DNA from: Spongiactinospora rosea
Lineage (GTDB): Bacteria; Actinomycetota; Actinomycetes; Streptosporangiales; Streptosporangiaceae
Direction: 5' to 3'
Length of the DNA stretch: 64,000 nucleotides
Assembly (NCBI RefSeq): GCF_003315795.1
Contig: NZ_QMEY01000001.1
Coordinates: 1 to 64,000 of the forward strand
The position numbers were made by a program, and so were the translations under genes. Below, in pieces: positions 25,487 through 34,239 of the stretch. The notes beneath the pieces are model-generated. The model saw nothing but the letters and a program-made list of their open reading frames with translations, did no database searches and was not told where the DNA came from. Position 1 is the stretch's first letter; each line of letters opens with the position of its first letter.

Positions 25487-26359
25487 GTGATCAGGATGGC
25501 TCCAGGCGGGGAGAGCCCCACCGTCCGATTGCGACGTCTGGCTTCAGAACTGCGCAGACTTCGCAAGGCGTCCGGCCTGACCAACGAAGCCGTCGCCGAA
25601 ACGCTCGGCGTGGCCCAGTCCTGGGTGTCCAGGGCAGAGAGCGGCCGTAGAAGGATCAGACCGATCGACCTCCGCGCCCTCCTGGACGTCTACGGAGTGC
25701 AGGGCCCGCAGCGTGAGGAACTGTTGCTGCTGGGCCGGCAGGCAAGCCAGAAGGGCTGGTGGCACACCTACGGCGACGCCATCCCAGAACGCCTTCAGAT
25801 CTACGTCGGCCTGGAAGCCGAGGCCACACAGATCCGCGCGTACTACAGCCAGCTCATCCCCGGCCTGCTACAGACAGCCGACTACTACCGCTCCTACCTC
25901 GCGGTGACGCTCCCCGACGCCGCACCGGACGAGGTAGAGCGCATGATCGAGTTCCGGCTCGCACGCCAGGAGCGCGTGGTGATGGAGGAGGACAGCGCTA
26001 TGAAGCTGACCTTCATCCTCAATGAGGCATGCCTGCGCCGCTGGCCACTTGACGACACCATCGCCCAAGCTCAGCTCCGGCACCTGCTCAAGCTGTCCAA
26101 GCGCCCGAACATCACCCTGCAAGTGGTTCCATTCGATGTCGGCTTGTTCCCCGCGATGGGCGGGACCTTCGTCATGCTCGGCTTCCCTGTCGAGGCCGAC
26201 CCCGATGTGGTCTACATCGAGCACCAGGTTGACAGCCTTTACTTGGAGGATCCCGCAACCGTAGAACGGTATAGCATGATATTCGATCAGATCCGGGCAA
26301 AAGCACTCTCTCCATCTCAAACCCGGACCTTCATATCCTCCCTGATCAAGGAAGCGTGA
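25487..26359 (+). CDS. XRE-family regulator with DUF5753 ligand domain
   Basis: 290 residues. The helix-turn-helix spans residues about 15-70 (LRRLRKASGLTNEAVAETLG, then VAQSWVSRAESGRRRI). The C-terminal DUF5753 domain starts with IQIRAYYSQLIPGLLQTADYY-type sequence and contains LQVVPFDVGLFPAMGGTFVM. It is usually encoded together with DUF397, as here, and controls development or secondary metabolism genes in actinomycetes. It starts with GTG; GGGGGAG lies just upstream. Confidence 0.92.
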   Translation: MIRMAPGGESPTVRLRRLASELRRLRKASGLTNEAVAETLGVAQSWVSRAESGRRRIRPIDLRALLDVYGVQGPQREELLLLGRQASQKGWWHTYGDAIPERLQIYVGLEAEATQIRAYYSQLIPGLLQTADYYRSYLAVTLPDAAPDEVERMIEFRLARQERVVMEEDSAMKLTFILNEACLRRWPLDDTIAQAQLRHLLKLSKRPNITLQVVPFDVGLFPAMGGTFVMLGFPVEADPDVVYIEHQVDSLYLEDPATVERYSMIFDQIRAKALSPSQTRTFISSLIKEA

Positions 26360-26577
26360 TGATCGGAAACCCACCCCCGGCCGACATCAAGAATGAGTTG
26401 ATCAGCGCCACCTGGCGAAAGAGCACCTACAGCGACGCCGGCGGCGAGTGCATCGAGGTCGCCCGCCTGACCAACGACCGAATCGCCCTGCGCGACAGCA
26501 AGGACCCCCACGGCCCCGTCCTGATCTTCTCCGGCGCCGAGTGGCGACAGTTCACCACGGGCCTGGCCCGCGGATAG
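26359..26577 (+). CDS. DUF397 protein
   Basis: 72 residues with the family's two signatures: ATWRKSTYSDAGGECIEVA and ALRDSKDPHGPVLIFSGAEW, ending FTTGLARG. The ATG overlaps the XRE stop (TGATG). It presumably works with the upstream regulator. A GTG three bases earlier is possible. Confidence 0.92.
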   Translation: MIGNPPPADIKNELISATWRKSTYSDAGGECIEVARLTNDRIALRDSKDPHGPVLIFSGAEWRQFTTGLARG

Positions 26578-26797
26578 TTGTCCGCTCTGCAGGCCAGCCG
26601 CCTGTTCCTCGAAGATCAAGATCACGTAAGGGTATTCTCCAGGGCGGTGGTGCAGGAAGCGCGCCGATATCACTCGCTCACCAGCATTTAGGCCCGGGCA
26701 TGCCCTGGCAGTGATCGGCGAGCCTCTGCACCAGCCCGGTCTGGCAGCGGGGCCAGTCATTGATTGATTTAGACGCTCATGTCCCTGCAGGTACGAC

Positions 26798-27457
26798 CTA
26801 CTCGCCATCGTTCGTACCAGCGTATTCTCCTTGGCATTCGGGACCCTTCTCTGGAGTGCAAACGGCGATCGTGTTGATCCACTCATCGCTGATCACATGT
26901 CCCTTGTAGCGATAAGTGACCTTGATGTGTGTGCGCGTTGAGCGTCCGGTATTCTGGACCACATGAATTCCCATGAGGAGTTGCCAACCCTTCTTCAGTG
27001 GGCGTCCTCCCTCTGCTGGAATGACGAAGTTCTCTGCGGGAGCCAAGGGGCCAAGGCCGGCAGTGACAGGGGGATAGCCTTTGAGGGCTTGCTGCAATGC
27101 CCACCTTCGCTTGTGCCCGGCAATGAGTGTGCCTAAGTGATGAAGTCCGATTCCGGTGAACACCGGCTCGACCTTAAGGATAGTGATCGGTTCGTCGCCA
27201 AAGTTGAGGAAATGGTTCCATCCGTCTGTGAAGGTTACGCCGGGATTTCGTCTGAGTATGTATCCGGTCGGCTTTGAAGATTTCAACGGCCCCCGTCCGA
27301 TATAGCGCTGGTCCGGTTCGGCGCGCCTGATCTCATGCTCCTGAGAGCTCTGCGTCGGCTCGGAACTTCGGGCGTGCCTGGCAGGTGTAAAGGTGCAACC
27401 AACTGCTAGCGCTGTGGCGAGGAACGGAATGGACAACCTGATAGGCCGTCGCGCCAT
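26798..27457 (-). CDS. Lipoprotein of unknown function
   Basis: 219 residues. MARRPIRLSIPFLATALAVG then Cys21 is a clear lipoprotein signal. The mature part has segments such as GVTFTDGWNHFLNFGDEPIT and IHVVQNTGRSTRTHIKVTYR that suggest a beta-sandwich. I do not recognise the family. The ATG at 27457 sits in the loop of a 14-bp hairpin. An alternative GTG at 27499 abuts the stop of the upstream secreted-protein gene and has GGAAAAG ahead of it, which would give a 34-residue n-region. The two genes are probably co-transcribed. Confidence 0.65.
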   Translation of the reverse strand: MARRPIRLSIPFLATALAVGCTFTPARHARSSEPTQSSQEHEIRRAEPDQRYIGRGPLKSSKPTGYILRRNPGVTFTDGWNHFLNFGDEPITILKVEPVFTGIGLHHLGTLIAGHKRRWALQQALKGYPPVTAGLGPLAPAENFVIPAEGGRPLKKGWQLLMGIHVVQNTGRSTRTHIKVTYRYKGHVISDEWINTIAVCTPEKGPECQGEYAGTNDGE

Positions 27458-27478
27458 GCAGGTACGCGACGGCCTATC
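27440..27478 (-). promoter_or_regulatory. Perfect 14-bp hairpin enclosing a start codon
   Basis: GATAGGCCGTCGCG (27440-27453) and CGCGACGGCCTATC (27465-27478) pair perfectly around an 11-base loop containing the minus-strand ATG at 27457-27455. It lies just after the stop of the gene at 27500. It could be an intercistronic terminator without a U-tract, or a translational control element. Confidence 0.6.
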
Positions 27479-27499
27479 TGTTAGGCGCGTTAAGGTCAC

Positions 27500-28804
27500 T
27501 TAGAACTTTTCCATCACGTAGCTTGCGTCGACCGGGTAGTCGTCGATACCGCAGATCTCTGCGGGCTCGTCTGGGATGACGGACAGCTTCCAATACTCTC
27601 CGTTTGTCTGCCTGGAGTCGAGCTTGACGTCGCCGAGCTGAACGCCACCGTAGTAGGTCCATGAAGTGTCGCGGCTGACCCACGTCGTGGAAACGATCGG
27701 TGTGGTATGATCCTCGCGACAGTTTGGCGGGCCTCCGGCGGTTGCAATTTCATTGCCCCCGGTGAATTTATACGGCCGCCACTCGTATTTTCCGGAGATG
27801 CGCTTCTTTAGCGTGATTACGTCTTCACACCATAAATCCCATGTGCGGAATTGGAACTGCGCCCGGAAATGTGCAGGGCGAAAATTTCCGATCTCGAAGG
27901 TGATGCCTGCAGAAACACTCTGCACATTGGTGAAGCCCACGGTGGCGAGGTTTCCACCTGCTCCGACGTTGGCTGCCGCCTCGACTTCAGTCTTTCCCGT
28001 CGTGGTCCACTCATATTTTGCGGTTGTGTCTGGTCCAGTCAAGTGCCCACGCAGCGTGACCATTCGGACTTGTACCGGTATTTCAGCCATTGCGAAATAG
28101 TAGATCTCGCCTGTGCCGCAGTACTGTCCGGGATCGGGTATTCCTTGTTGCCTGGATCCATTCGCCGGTGCGCCATTGGCGTGGCCCACCAAGCTCAGCG
28201 ATGACTCATCCTCACGACTTACTCCTGGCTTAAATCCTGATCTATCGACATTATATGATACGGGGTCGGCTGGCCTTGGCCCTTTGGGAGCCGGTGGCTG
28301 TGCGAGCGTCCATTCCCCCTTGGCGCCGGTAGGGGTGTGCAGATATACGCGCCTCCATACGCTGTACGATCCACCTGACGATGTGATCAGCGCTGAAGCG
28401 ACGCCCTCCTGATCCACATAGCCTGCGAGGTCTTTGAGCTCGGGAGATTTAAAGGAGAAAGAGCCGTCATCGGCCGTTCGCGTCTCACCGATCTTGATGT
28501 ACTCGATGCCGACGCCTGATGAAGAGGCTGCGATGATGCTTCGTGTTGGTTCGAGGTCTATTCGTAGCGGAGTGCCGGATAGGGTGTTCCCTCTGATATC
28601 GCGAAGGGTGCCAGCGACAAGGGGGGTGGAGTTCTGCTCCGCTCGTAGGGCGGCCTGCGCCGTCTCCGCCAGCGCGGCATTCGGTCGGATGGCGTTCGCC
28701 AGTCGCTTCGGTTCGGCCGCGGAGCTGGATGGGGTGATGACAGCCATTAAGGCTGTTGCGAGCGAGAGGATGATGGTCACTCGTATGGAAGGCCATGTCT
28801 GCAT
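27500..28804 (-). CDS. Secreted protein of unknown function
   Basis: 434 residues with a cleavable signal peptide (VTIILSLATALMAVITPSSS then AAE). Residues 60-150 contain a beta-sandwich-like region (VAGTLRDIRGNTLSGTPLRI, TADDGSFSFKSPEL) of the kind found in carboxypeptidase regulatory-like or transthyretin-like folds. The C-terminal half has many tryptophans and tyrosines. Five cysteines in the second half could form disulfides. Neighbouring lipoprotein and shared strand suggest an operon. GC content is lower than in the core genes. Confidence 0.7.
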   Translation of the reverse strand: MQTWPSIRVTIILSLATALMAVITPSSSAAEPKRLANAIRPNAALAETAQAALRAEQNSTPLVAGTLRDIRGNTLSGTPLRIDLEPTRSIIAASSSGVGIEYIKIGETRTADDGSFSFKSPELKDLAGYVDQEGVASALITSSGGSYSVWRRVYLHTPTGAKGEWTLAQPPAPKGPRPADPVSYNVDRSGFKPGVSREDESSLSLVGHANGAPANGSRQQGIPDPGQYCGTGEIYYFAMAEIPVQVRMVTLRGHLTGPDTTAKYEWTTTGKTEVEAAANVGAGGNLATVGFTNVQSVSAGITFEIGNFRPAHFRAQFQFRTWDLWCEDVITLKKRISGKYEWRPYKFTGGNEIATAGGPPNCREDHTTPIVSTTWVSRDTSWTYYGGVQLGDVKLDSRQTNGEYWKLSVIPDEPAEICGIDDYPVDASYVMEKF

Positions 28805-29468
28805 GAGGATCCTACTCCTCTTGTTGATGGCTTTGGTCGCTGCTGTCAGATCCTCCTCCTGGACAAGTCGGACAGCAAGGGGTTGACGGCTCGGCTGATA
28901 AGGAGTACATGAAAACTGTCATTACCCTGCTGTGCTTTGCTGCGAGGCGAGCTCAGCGCTGGGTTCATTTGAAGGCCTAAGCGCTAAGGGAAGATCTCTC
29001 GCCAACAGTGTGATGTGCGTCACAGCTACGATTTGCTCCACAATGCGACGTTGTTGATACGCTCAGTTATTGAATTAGCTAGTGTTTGGGTGGCAGTGAA
29101 GGAAGGGGGTATTCATTATTAGTTCACCCGATGGGCTGGTCGTATCCAAGTTCGACCGACGGCTTGTCTGACTTCCGTCGGGTGGATTGGCAAGGCTTGG
29201 GGTGCAACATGGGCTATGTCCGCATAGGGCCGATCTGTCCTAAAGTGTGCAGTTCGTGCCTCGGTTTGCGTGTGCGGACCTAGGTGACCTATCTGCTCCT
29301 AATCCAACACCCGCCGATGAGTCGATGAATAGCAGTGTTGTAAGGGCGCCAATATGGCGTCAGATGCGAAGTGTATCGGGGGAGGTGAGGTCAAGGATGT
29401 TCGTCGAATCTTTGTGACCCTAGCTTTAGTAAATGAGGGTACTCGGGCTATCGCCTGGATATTTAAGT
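28805..29468. other. Long intergenic region with lower GC
   Basis: About 660 bases. It must hold the promoter of the secreted-protein gene near 28830 and the terminator of the Tad operon near 29468. Short open frames at 29086 and 29354 have no ribosome-binding site and poor composition. The base composition (for example gttgatacgctcagttattgaattagctag at 29050-29080 in parts) differs from the flanks and suggests a junction of differently derived DNA. Confidence 0.4.
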
Positions 29469-31874
29469 TTAATGATGAGCTGGGCCATTATGATCATTGC
29501 GAAGCAGTCTACCTATATGGTTTTCAGTCCGAGTACCTGTTGGTATGCCGAGGTTGTGGTTGTGGCGGCGGAGGAGCTGGGCGGTGCGGTGGGCGTCGTC
29601 GCGGCGGTTGAGGTGGACCTGTAGGGCGATGATGCGCAGGTAGACGTCCTCGGTGTCGGGGTCCAGGGTGCGGGCGCGTTCGAGGGCTTCCAAGGCCTGC
29701 TCTGGGGCGCGGTCGGTGATGAGCTCGGCGTACTGGCACAGGGTGTCGGCCTGGGATCGGGTCAGCGGGTAGCGGTGGTCGTCGATCCATTCGGTTTCGA
29801 GGCCCTGGGCGAGTTGGCCATGGCAGAGGTCGGTCGCCTTGGTGAGTGCGGCGATTCGGGTTTCGAGGTCAGGGGCGGCTTTGGCCTCGGCGAGGGCGGC
29901 TTGGTAGTCCCAAACATCGACGCTGATCAGGCCGGTGTCGATGCGGTAGACGGCGGTGTTCTTGGTGGTGGAGGCGTTGATGAAGGGCGCACGCCGCAGG
30001 TCCTGGTTGACGTGGCCGGTCGCGGTGACCAGGGCGTTGCGCAGGTGGCGCAGGGTGTTGTGGATGTCCTTGCCGGTCTCGTCGGGCCACAGGGCGGTGG
30101 CGAGCTGGTCGCGGGTTACGCCAGTGGGGTAGAGGGCGAGGTAGGCGAGGGTGTTGAGCTGGATCCAGGTGAGTTCGAGCGGGTTGGGGCGGTCGCGTAC
30201 GGACACTGTGGGCGGGCCGATCAGTGTCAGTCGGACGAGGTGGGGGCCCGCGTAGGCGGCAGGCTCGGGTTGGGGGAGTGGCACAGCGGTGGTCGTCGGT
30301 GGTGGTGGTGGGCTGAGGGTGCGCAGGTAGGCGGCTGCTTCTTCTTTGGTGATGTGGAATGCCTGGGTGCCGGTCAGCGGGCCTGTGGTGCTGATCTGGT
30401 GATCGTCGGCGATGTGGCAGGTGGTGCCGTTCGGCCAGACACCGAGCAGCAGGGCTCCGATTCCGGTACGGCGGGCACCTGATGTGAGCGGTCCCTTGAT
30501 GCGTTCGTCCACTCCAGGGCTAGGTTCGATGACCAGGAGCAGGCCGGGGAGGGGTTCTCCGGGGTCGCGCTCGCGGAGTTCGTCGATGTCGGTCGCCTCA
30601 CGTTCGAGGAGCATCCGGCTCCGGCCGAGGTACGTCTCCTCGAACTTCGCGATGGCCTGCTCGGCGGACTCGGTGACCAACAGCCCGGGTACTTTTATCG
30701 CGATGAGCGGGCCGAACAGTGAATCGGCGAGGCTGCGCGGTAGCAGTACCTCGGCCCGTAGGTTGCTCGCTTGCTGGAGGAGTCCGGTGATGAGGTGGCG
30801 GGCCGTGTCGTGGCCACCCGGGCCGGTGAGTGCCAGGTTGAGGCCGGCGAGGGCGATGGAGATGGCGGAGTTGTCGGGCCTGCGGGCGATGGCGATCCCG
30901 GAGGGGACGTCGATGGAGTAGCCCTGCTGGATCAGTTCGGAGTCGGAGGGCATGGTCTGGCCGCGTTCGGCCAGGGCGCGGCGGTGGGCGCGGCGCGCGT
31001 TGCGTACGGCCGGCTCAGGCTCGGGGTCGAGAGTGATCGTCACCCCCTCGGAAGCGGCGGGGGGAACGCGATGGCGACGCCGGAGATGGCGTTGCAGGGC
31101 ATAGGCGGTGGAGATGCCGGCCACGTAGGAGAGGGCGATCAAGGAACCGGAGGGTAGCTCGACTCCGGAGTCCTCCTGTGATGCGACCTCGGCGTAGACG
31201 CGGGGGGCTCGCTCGAAACCGTCGCTGGTGCGGGGGACGGGTGCTGCCTGAACGGCCCTGTTGCGTTCGGGCAGGCGGAGCCGCCAGCCTGGGCGGATGT
31301 GGTCGGGGTCGGCGAAGTGGGCCCCGCGAGGTTGGGCGGAACCGGCGTTGAGTTTCCACAGCCTGGGCCATCGCCGCGGATTGCCCAGCTTCTCATCGGC
31401 GATCTTCCACAGCGTGTCGCCGCTGCGCACGCGATAGGTCTCTTCGGCGTCCAGCGGATGAGCGGGGGCCATGGCCGTGACCGGCGGCGCGGTCGTAGCG
31501 GCCGATGCCGGGGCCGTGACCGGTGAGCCGATCGCCAGGAACGCCGAGGTGACCAGGTACGCGGCGAGACGCTGCATGCCGCCCAGCCCGGGGAGCCGAG
31601 GTGTCAGTCGCAGGCCGCGGGCCCGTGCGCCGATCTCGACGGCGACGCTCGCGGTGAAGCAGGCCCATGTCCCCCAGGCGAGGAGTTCCAGGACGGCGAG
31701 GAAGGCGGTTCCGTCGTCGCGTCCGGCGAGAGTGTCCGTGATCTGCCCGAGCCCGGGCAGGTGGTCGGGGAGCGGCGAGCCTGCCAGTGAGTAAAGCAGG
31801 ATGGGGAACCCTGCCACGGCGGCGATCAGTACCGCGATGGCGGCCACACTGCGGACGAGTCGGTACACGGTCAT
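29469..31874 (-). CDS. Membrane regulator with LysM and BTAD domains
   Basis: 801 residues. Three membrane segments in the first 130 residues are followed by a LysM motif (ETYRVRSGDTLWKIADEKLG, about residues 145-200), a further helix near 245-265, a large cytoplasmic middle part and a C-terminal winged helix plus TPR-like bacterial transcriptional activator domain (LELTWIQLNTLAYLALYPTG, then TRDQLATALWPDETGKDIHN). Such proteins end many actinobacterial Tad-like clusters. It may sense the cell wall outside and act inside, but direct DNA binding by a membrane protein is unproven. The start overlaps the upstream gene by four bases. It is the last gene of the operon. Confidence 0.88.
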   Translation of the reverse strand: MTVYRLVRSVAAIAVLIAAVAGFPILLYSLAGSPLPDHLPGLGQITDTLAGRDDGTAFLAVLELLAWGTWACFTASVAVEIGARARGLRLTPRLPGLGGMQRLAAYLVTSAFLAIGSPVTAPASAATTAPPVTAMAPAHPLDAEETYRVRSGDTLWKIADEKLGNPRRWPRLWKLNAGSAQPRGAHFADPDHIRPGWRLRLPERNRAVQAAPVPRTSDGFERAPRVYAEVASQEDSGVELPSGSLIALSYVAGISTAYALQRHLRRRHRVPPAASEGVTITLDPEPEPAVRNARRAHRRALAERGQTMPSDSELIQQGYSIDVPSGIAIARRPDNSAISIALAGLNLALTGPGGHDTARHLITGLLQQASNLRAEVLLPRSLADSLFGPLIAIKVPGLLVTESAEQAIAKFEETYLGRSRMLLEREATDIDELRERDPGEPLPGLLLVIEPSPGVDERIKGPLTSGARRTGIGALLLGVWPNGTTCHIADDHQISTTGPLTGTQAFHITKEEAAAYLRTLSPPPPPTTTAVPLPQPEPAAYAGPHLVRLTLIGPPTVSVRDRPNPLELTWIQLNTLAYLALYPTGVTRDQLATALWPDETGKDIHNTLRHLRNALVTATGHVNQDLRRAPFINASTTKNTAVYRIDTGLISVDVWDYQAALAEAKAAPDLETRIAALTKATDLCHGQLAQGLETEWIDDHRYPLTRSQADTLCQYAELITDRAPEQALEALERARTLDPDTEDVYLRIIALQVHLNRRDDAHRTAQLLRRHNHNLGIPTGTRTENHIGRLLRNDHNGPAHH

Positions 31875-32302
31875 TGGTCGGGCCCTTCGACGCCGGAGAC
31901 CAAGGAGGCGGTGGACGTGGCGGTCATCGACACGGAGGTGAGACCGACCATGGACAGCAGCCAGGTGGGTTTGCGGACGGTGACGCTGACGGCGATGGAG
32001 CCGGGCCCGGCGATCTGGACGGTGCCGGAGTGGCCGCCGGCGGCGAGGTAGGCGCGCGCCGCCCGTACGGCAGCGCCACGGTCAACGCGTCCCTGCGTCC
32101 CGCGGTAGACGGCGGCCCTATCGACCTGGCCGGCACCGGCACGGGCGGCCTCCTCGGCAGCGCCGACGGCTTCCCACCCGGCGCGCAGCTTGGCCCCGCC
32201 GTCCACGGACAATCCCACAAACAGAAGCAGAACGGTGATCATGATGAGGGCGTACGGCGTGATCGCTCCTCGTTCGCCGTTGTTCGGTACCGGAGTCGTC
32301 AT
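31871..32302 (-). CDS. TadG/TadE-like pilus assembly protein
   Basis: 143 residues. The N-terminus NNGERGAITPYALIMITVLL carries the TadE/TadG-type motif ahead of a single membrane helix, followed by an extracytoplasmic domain with AAEEAARAGAGQVDRAAVYR. Minor pseudopilin or envelope component of the Tad apparatus. Coupled by four-base overlaps to both neighbours. Confidence 0.78.
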   Translation of the reverse strand: MTTPVPNNGERGAITPYALIMITVLLLFVGLSVDGGAKLRAGWEAVGAAEEAARAGAGQVDRAAVYRGTQGRVDRGAAVRAARAYLAAGGHSGTVQIAGPGSIAVSVTVRKPTWLLSMVGLTSVSMTATSTASLVSGVEGPDQ

Positions 32303-32772
32303 CCGGTTTCACCACTTCGGTGCGAGCCGGGCATGGCCCTCCCGGACCCCAGTGACCTGCCTCGGTAGGGATCGAGGGGGCTGGTGGACTTCGCCCGCCG
32401 TACGACGCTGCCCGGCAGTCCTGGGAAGGCGAGGTCGGCGAGTGGGACGACGCATGTCACCGTGGCCGACACGGAGGCGGGGCGGCCCACTGGAGTGGCG
32501 AATCGGGTGGTGTCCACCTGGACGTTGATCGAGGTGCAGGGGACGCCCTGGCTGCGGAGGGAGTCGCGGGCGCCGGCTCTGGCGCGGCTGGTGGCCTGTG
32601 TGCCGGTTCGGGCGATGGATGCCTGGCGGGCCGCGTCTCGGGCCGCGGCTTCGACTGCCGCTCCCGCGATGACCACGCGGCCGGTCGCGACGGCCAGGAG
32701 CAGGACCAGCATGATCGCCGTGATGGCGATCATCGCTTCGGCGGACGCGCTGCCGCGTTCGGAGCGGTTCAT
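32299..32772 (-). CDS. TadE-like pseudopilin
   Basis: 157 residues. ERGSASAEAMIAITAIMLVL is the TadE signature (small residue, Ala/Ser-Glu, membrane helix), then VEAAARDAARQASIARTGTQ. Two cysteines (VPCTSIN, VTCVVPL) could form a disulfide. The C-terminus is a basic, low-complexity tail. Second of three consecutive TadE-type genes. Confidence 0.82.
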   Translation of the reverse strand: MNRSERGSASAEAMIAITAIMLVLLLAVATGRVVIAGAAVEAAARDAARQASIARTGTQATSRARAGARDSLRSQGVPCTSINVQVDTTRFATPVGRPASVSATVTCVVPLADLAFPGLPGSVVRRAKSTSPLDPYRGRSLGSGRAMPGSHRSGETG

Positions 32773-33179
32773 CGGGCGGACCGGTCCGGAGTGGTGAACC
32801 GCTCGATCGGTCCGGCGGCCTGCTCGGAGACGGCGATCGAGGGCAGGAACGGCACCAGCGAAAGGGCCCGGCCGTGGACGGTGACCTGGACAGTCGTCTG
32901 GTCGGCGGTGCTGGTGGCGGTGATCGCGTGCAGGAATTCGCCCGCCGTGCGTTCGGCGTAGCGTCTGGCGATCTCGCCACCCGCCGTACGTGATGCCTCG
33001 TCGGCACGTGCCGCGCGTACGCCCGCCTGTGCCGCGGCGAGGGCGACCGAGCGGCCGAAGTACAGCAGGCAGACCTGCATGCAGGCGAGCACGGCCAGCA
33101 TGATGACCGGTAGGACGACGATCACCTCCGCGGACATCGCTCCCTGATCCCCTCGTAGGCGCGTGGCCAGGGACTTCAC
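32769..33179 (-). CDS. TadE-like pseudopilin
   Basis: 136 residues. DQGAMSAEVIVVLPVIMLAV carries the TadE signature and membrane helix; the motif VALAAAQAGVRAARADEA follows. The GTG start overlaps the stop of the pilin gene. Probably sits in the membrane at the base of the pilus. Confidence 0.82.
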   Translation of the reverse strand: MKSLATRLRGDQGAMSAEVIVVLPVIMLAVLACMQVCLLYFGRSVALAAAQAGVRAARADEASRTAGGEIARRYAERTAGEFLHAITATSTADQTTVQVTVHGRALSLVPFLPSIAVSEQAAGPIERFTTPDRSAR

Positions 33180-33382
33180 AGGTTGATCGAGTTCGCCTTG
33201 TTGATGATCTTCGCGCTGACGATGGCCATGACCGTGATGGCGACGACCACCAGTGCCGCGACGATGACCATCATCTCGGCGGACATTCCGCCTTTCTCTG
33301 GCGGCTGATCCCGGAGCCGGGCATGCAGGCGTTCGATGAGGGCCACCCAGTAACCGGTCTCCGGCGGCAGGCGATCGCGCAC
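33176..33382 (-). CDS. Flp-type pilin-like small membrane protein
   Basis: 68 residues: a 31-residue hydrophilic leader, then EKGGMSAEMMVIVAALVVVA, a hydrophobic helix and a short polar tail. The G-x-S-A-E followed by a helix is the prepilin/TadE motif, and the small size matches Flp pilins, although the leader is long. AGGAGG lies 7 bases before the GTG start. No prepilin peptidase (TadV) gene is seen in the window, so processing would need an enzyme encoded elsewhere. Confidence 0.75.
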   Translation of the reverse strand: MRDRLPPETGYWVALIERLHARLRDQPPEKGGMSAEMMVIVAALVVVAITVMAIVSAKIINKANSINL

Positions 33383-33393
33383 TTCCGGTCCTC

Positions 33394-34239
33394 CTAGCTC
33401 AAGATCCGATAGACGGCGGGAAAGCAGACCAGCAGCAGGAACCCGAAGACCGATACGCCGATGGCCACGGGCATCTCGCTGGTACGGCTGTTGGCGGTGG
33501 CGCGGGCGTCGGTCAGTGCGGCCGTACGCATGGACTGGGCCTTGGCCAGCAGGGTGGACAGCACCCTGGTTCCCTCGGTGCCCGCGCCTTCGGCGATGTC
33601 GGCGAGTTCGGAAAGTTCGGGGATTCCTACCTGCTCACCGAGGTCCGCGAGTCCGCGCCATGGCTGTTCGCCTGAACGTTTGGCCTGTTCGAGTACCTGG
33701 GCCAGCCTCGCGAACACCCAGCCGGTGCAGACGTCGGCCGGTGATTGCAGGGCCTGGTGCGGTCCGGCCCCGGCGGCTCTTTCGAGCGCGACCATGTCGA
33801 GATACGTCGCGAGCGCGGCGCGGAACTCCCCACGTCGCTCCCGCGCCTGGCGGCGAGCGGCGAGGTCCGGCAGGAGCGCGAACAGCGCCCCCAGGATCAG
33901 GCTCGCCCCGACCGGTACGGCCCAGGGGACCGGCACGCCGAGCAGGGTGCTCAGCAGGTTGAGCGGCACCGGGATGGCCAGGCCGGCCAGCAGGAACACG
34001 ACCCGCTGGAAGGTGAACCGTTCGACGCTGACGCCCAGCAGGGCGAGATCGTCGCGGGGGATCGGCAGCCGGGCCAGGCGTACGGCGAGGCGGTGCAGCC
34101 GATCCGAGCCGCGCGCCTCAGCGCCCTCGATGCGCTCCAGCGCCTGGACGAGGTTCGGTGGAGCCGGAAGCAGTTCCGATACGACGACCACCGCGCCCAT
34201 GCCGCACAACATGCCCGCGACCACGGCCGATGCGTTCAT
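33394..34239 (-). CDS. Tad pilus membrane platform protein TadC-like (T2SS F family)
   Basis: 281 residues with helices near residues 5-20, 85-125 and at the C-terminus, flanking the cytoplasmic type II secretion F domain (ATYLDMVALERAAGAGPHQA, LADIAEGAGTEGTRVLSTLL). It pairs with the TadB-like protein to form the inner-membrane platform on the motor ATPase. Start at the ATG overlapping the TadB-like stop. Longer upstream frames are shadows of tadB. Confidence 0.88.
   Translation of the reverse strand: MNASAVVAGMLCGMGAVVVVSELLPAPPNLVQALERIEGAEARGSDRLHRLAVRLARLPIPRDDLALLGVSVERFTFQRVVFLLAGLAIPVPLNLLSTLLGVPVPWAVPVGASLILGALFALLPDLAARRQARERRGEFRAALATYLDMVALERAAGAGPHQALQSPADVCTGWVFARLAQVLEQAKRSGEQPWRGLADLGEQVGIPELSELADIAEGAGTEGTRVLSTLLAKAQSMRTAALTDARATANSRTSEMPVAIGVSVFGFLLLVCFPAVYRILS

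Noticed and set aside
29354..29611. 85-residue plus-strand frame at the end of the Tad-like operon
   Set aside because: Its second half is the antisense of the BTAD gene end and runs into glycine/cysteine repeats. No start signal.
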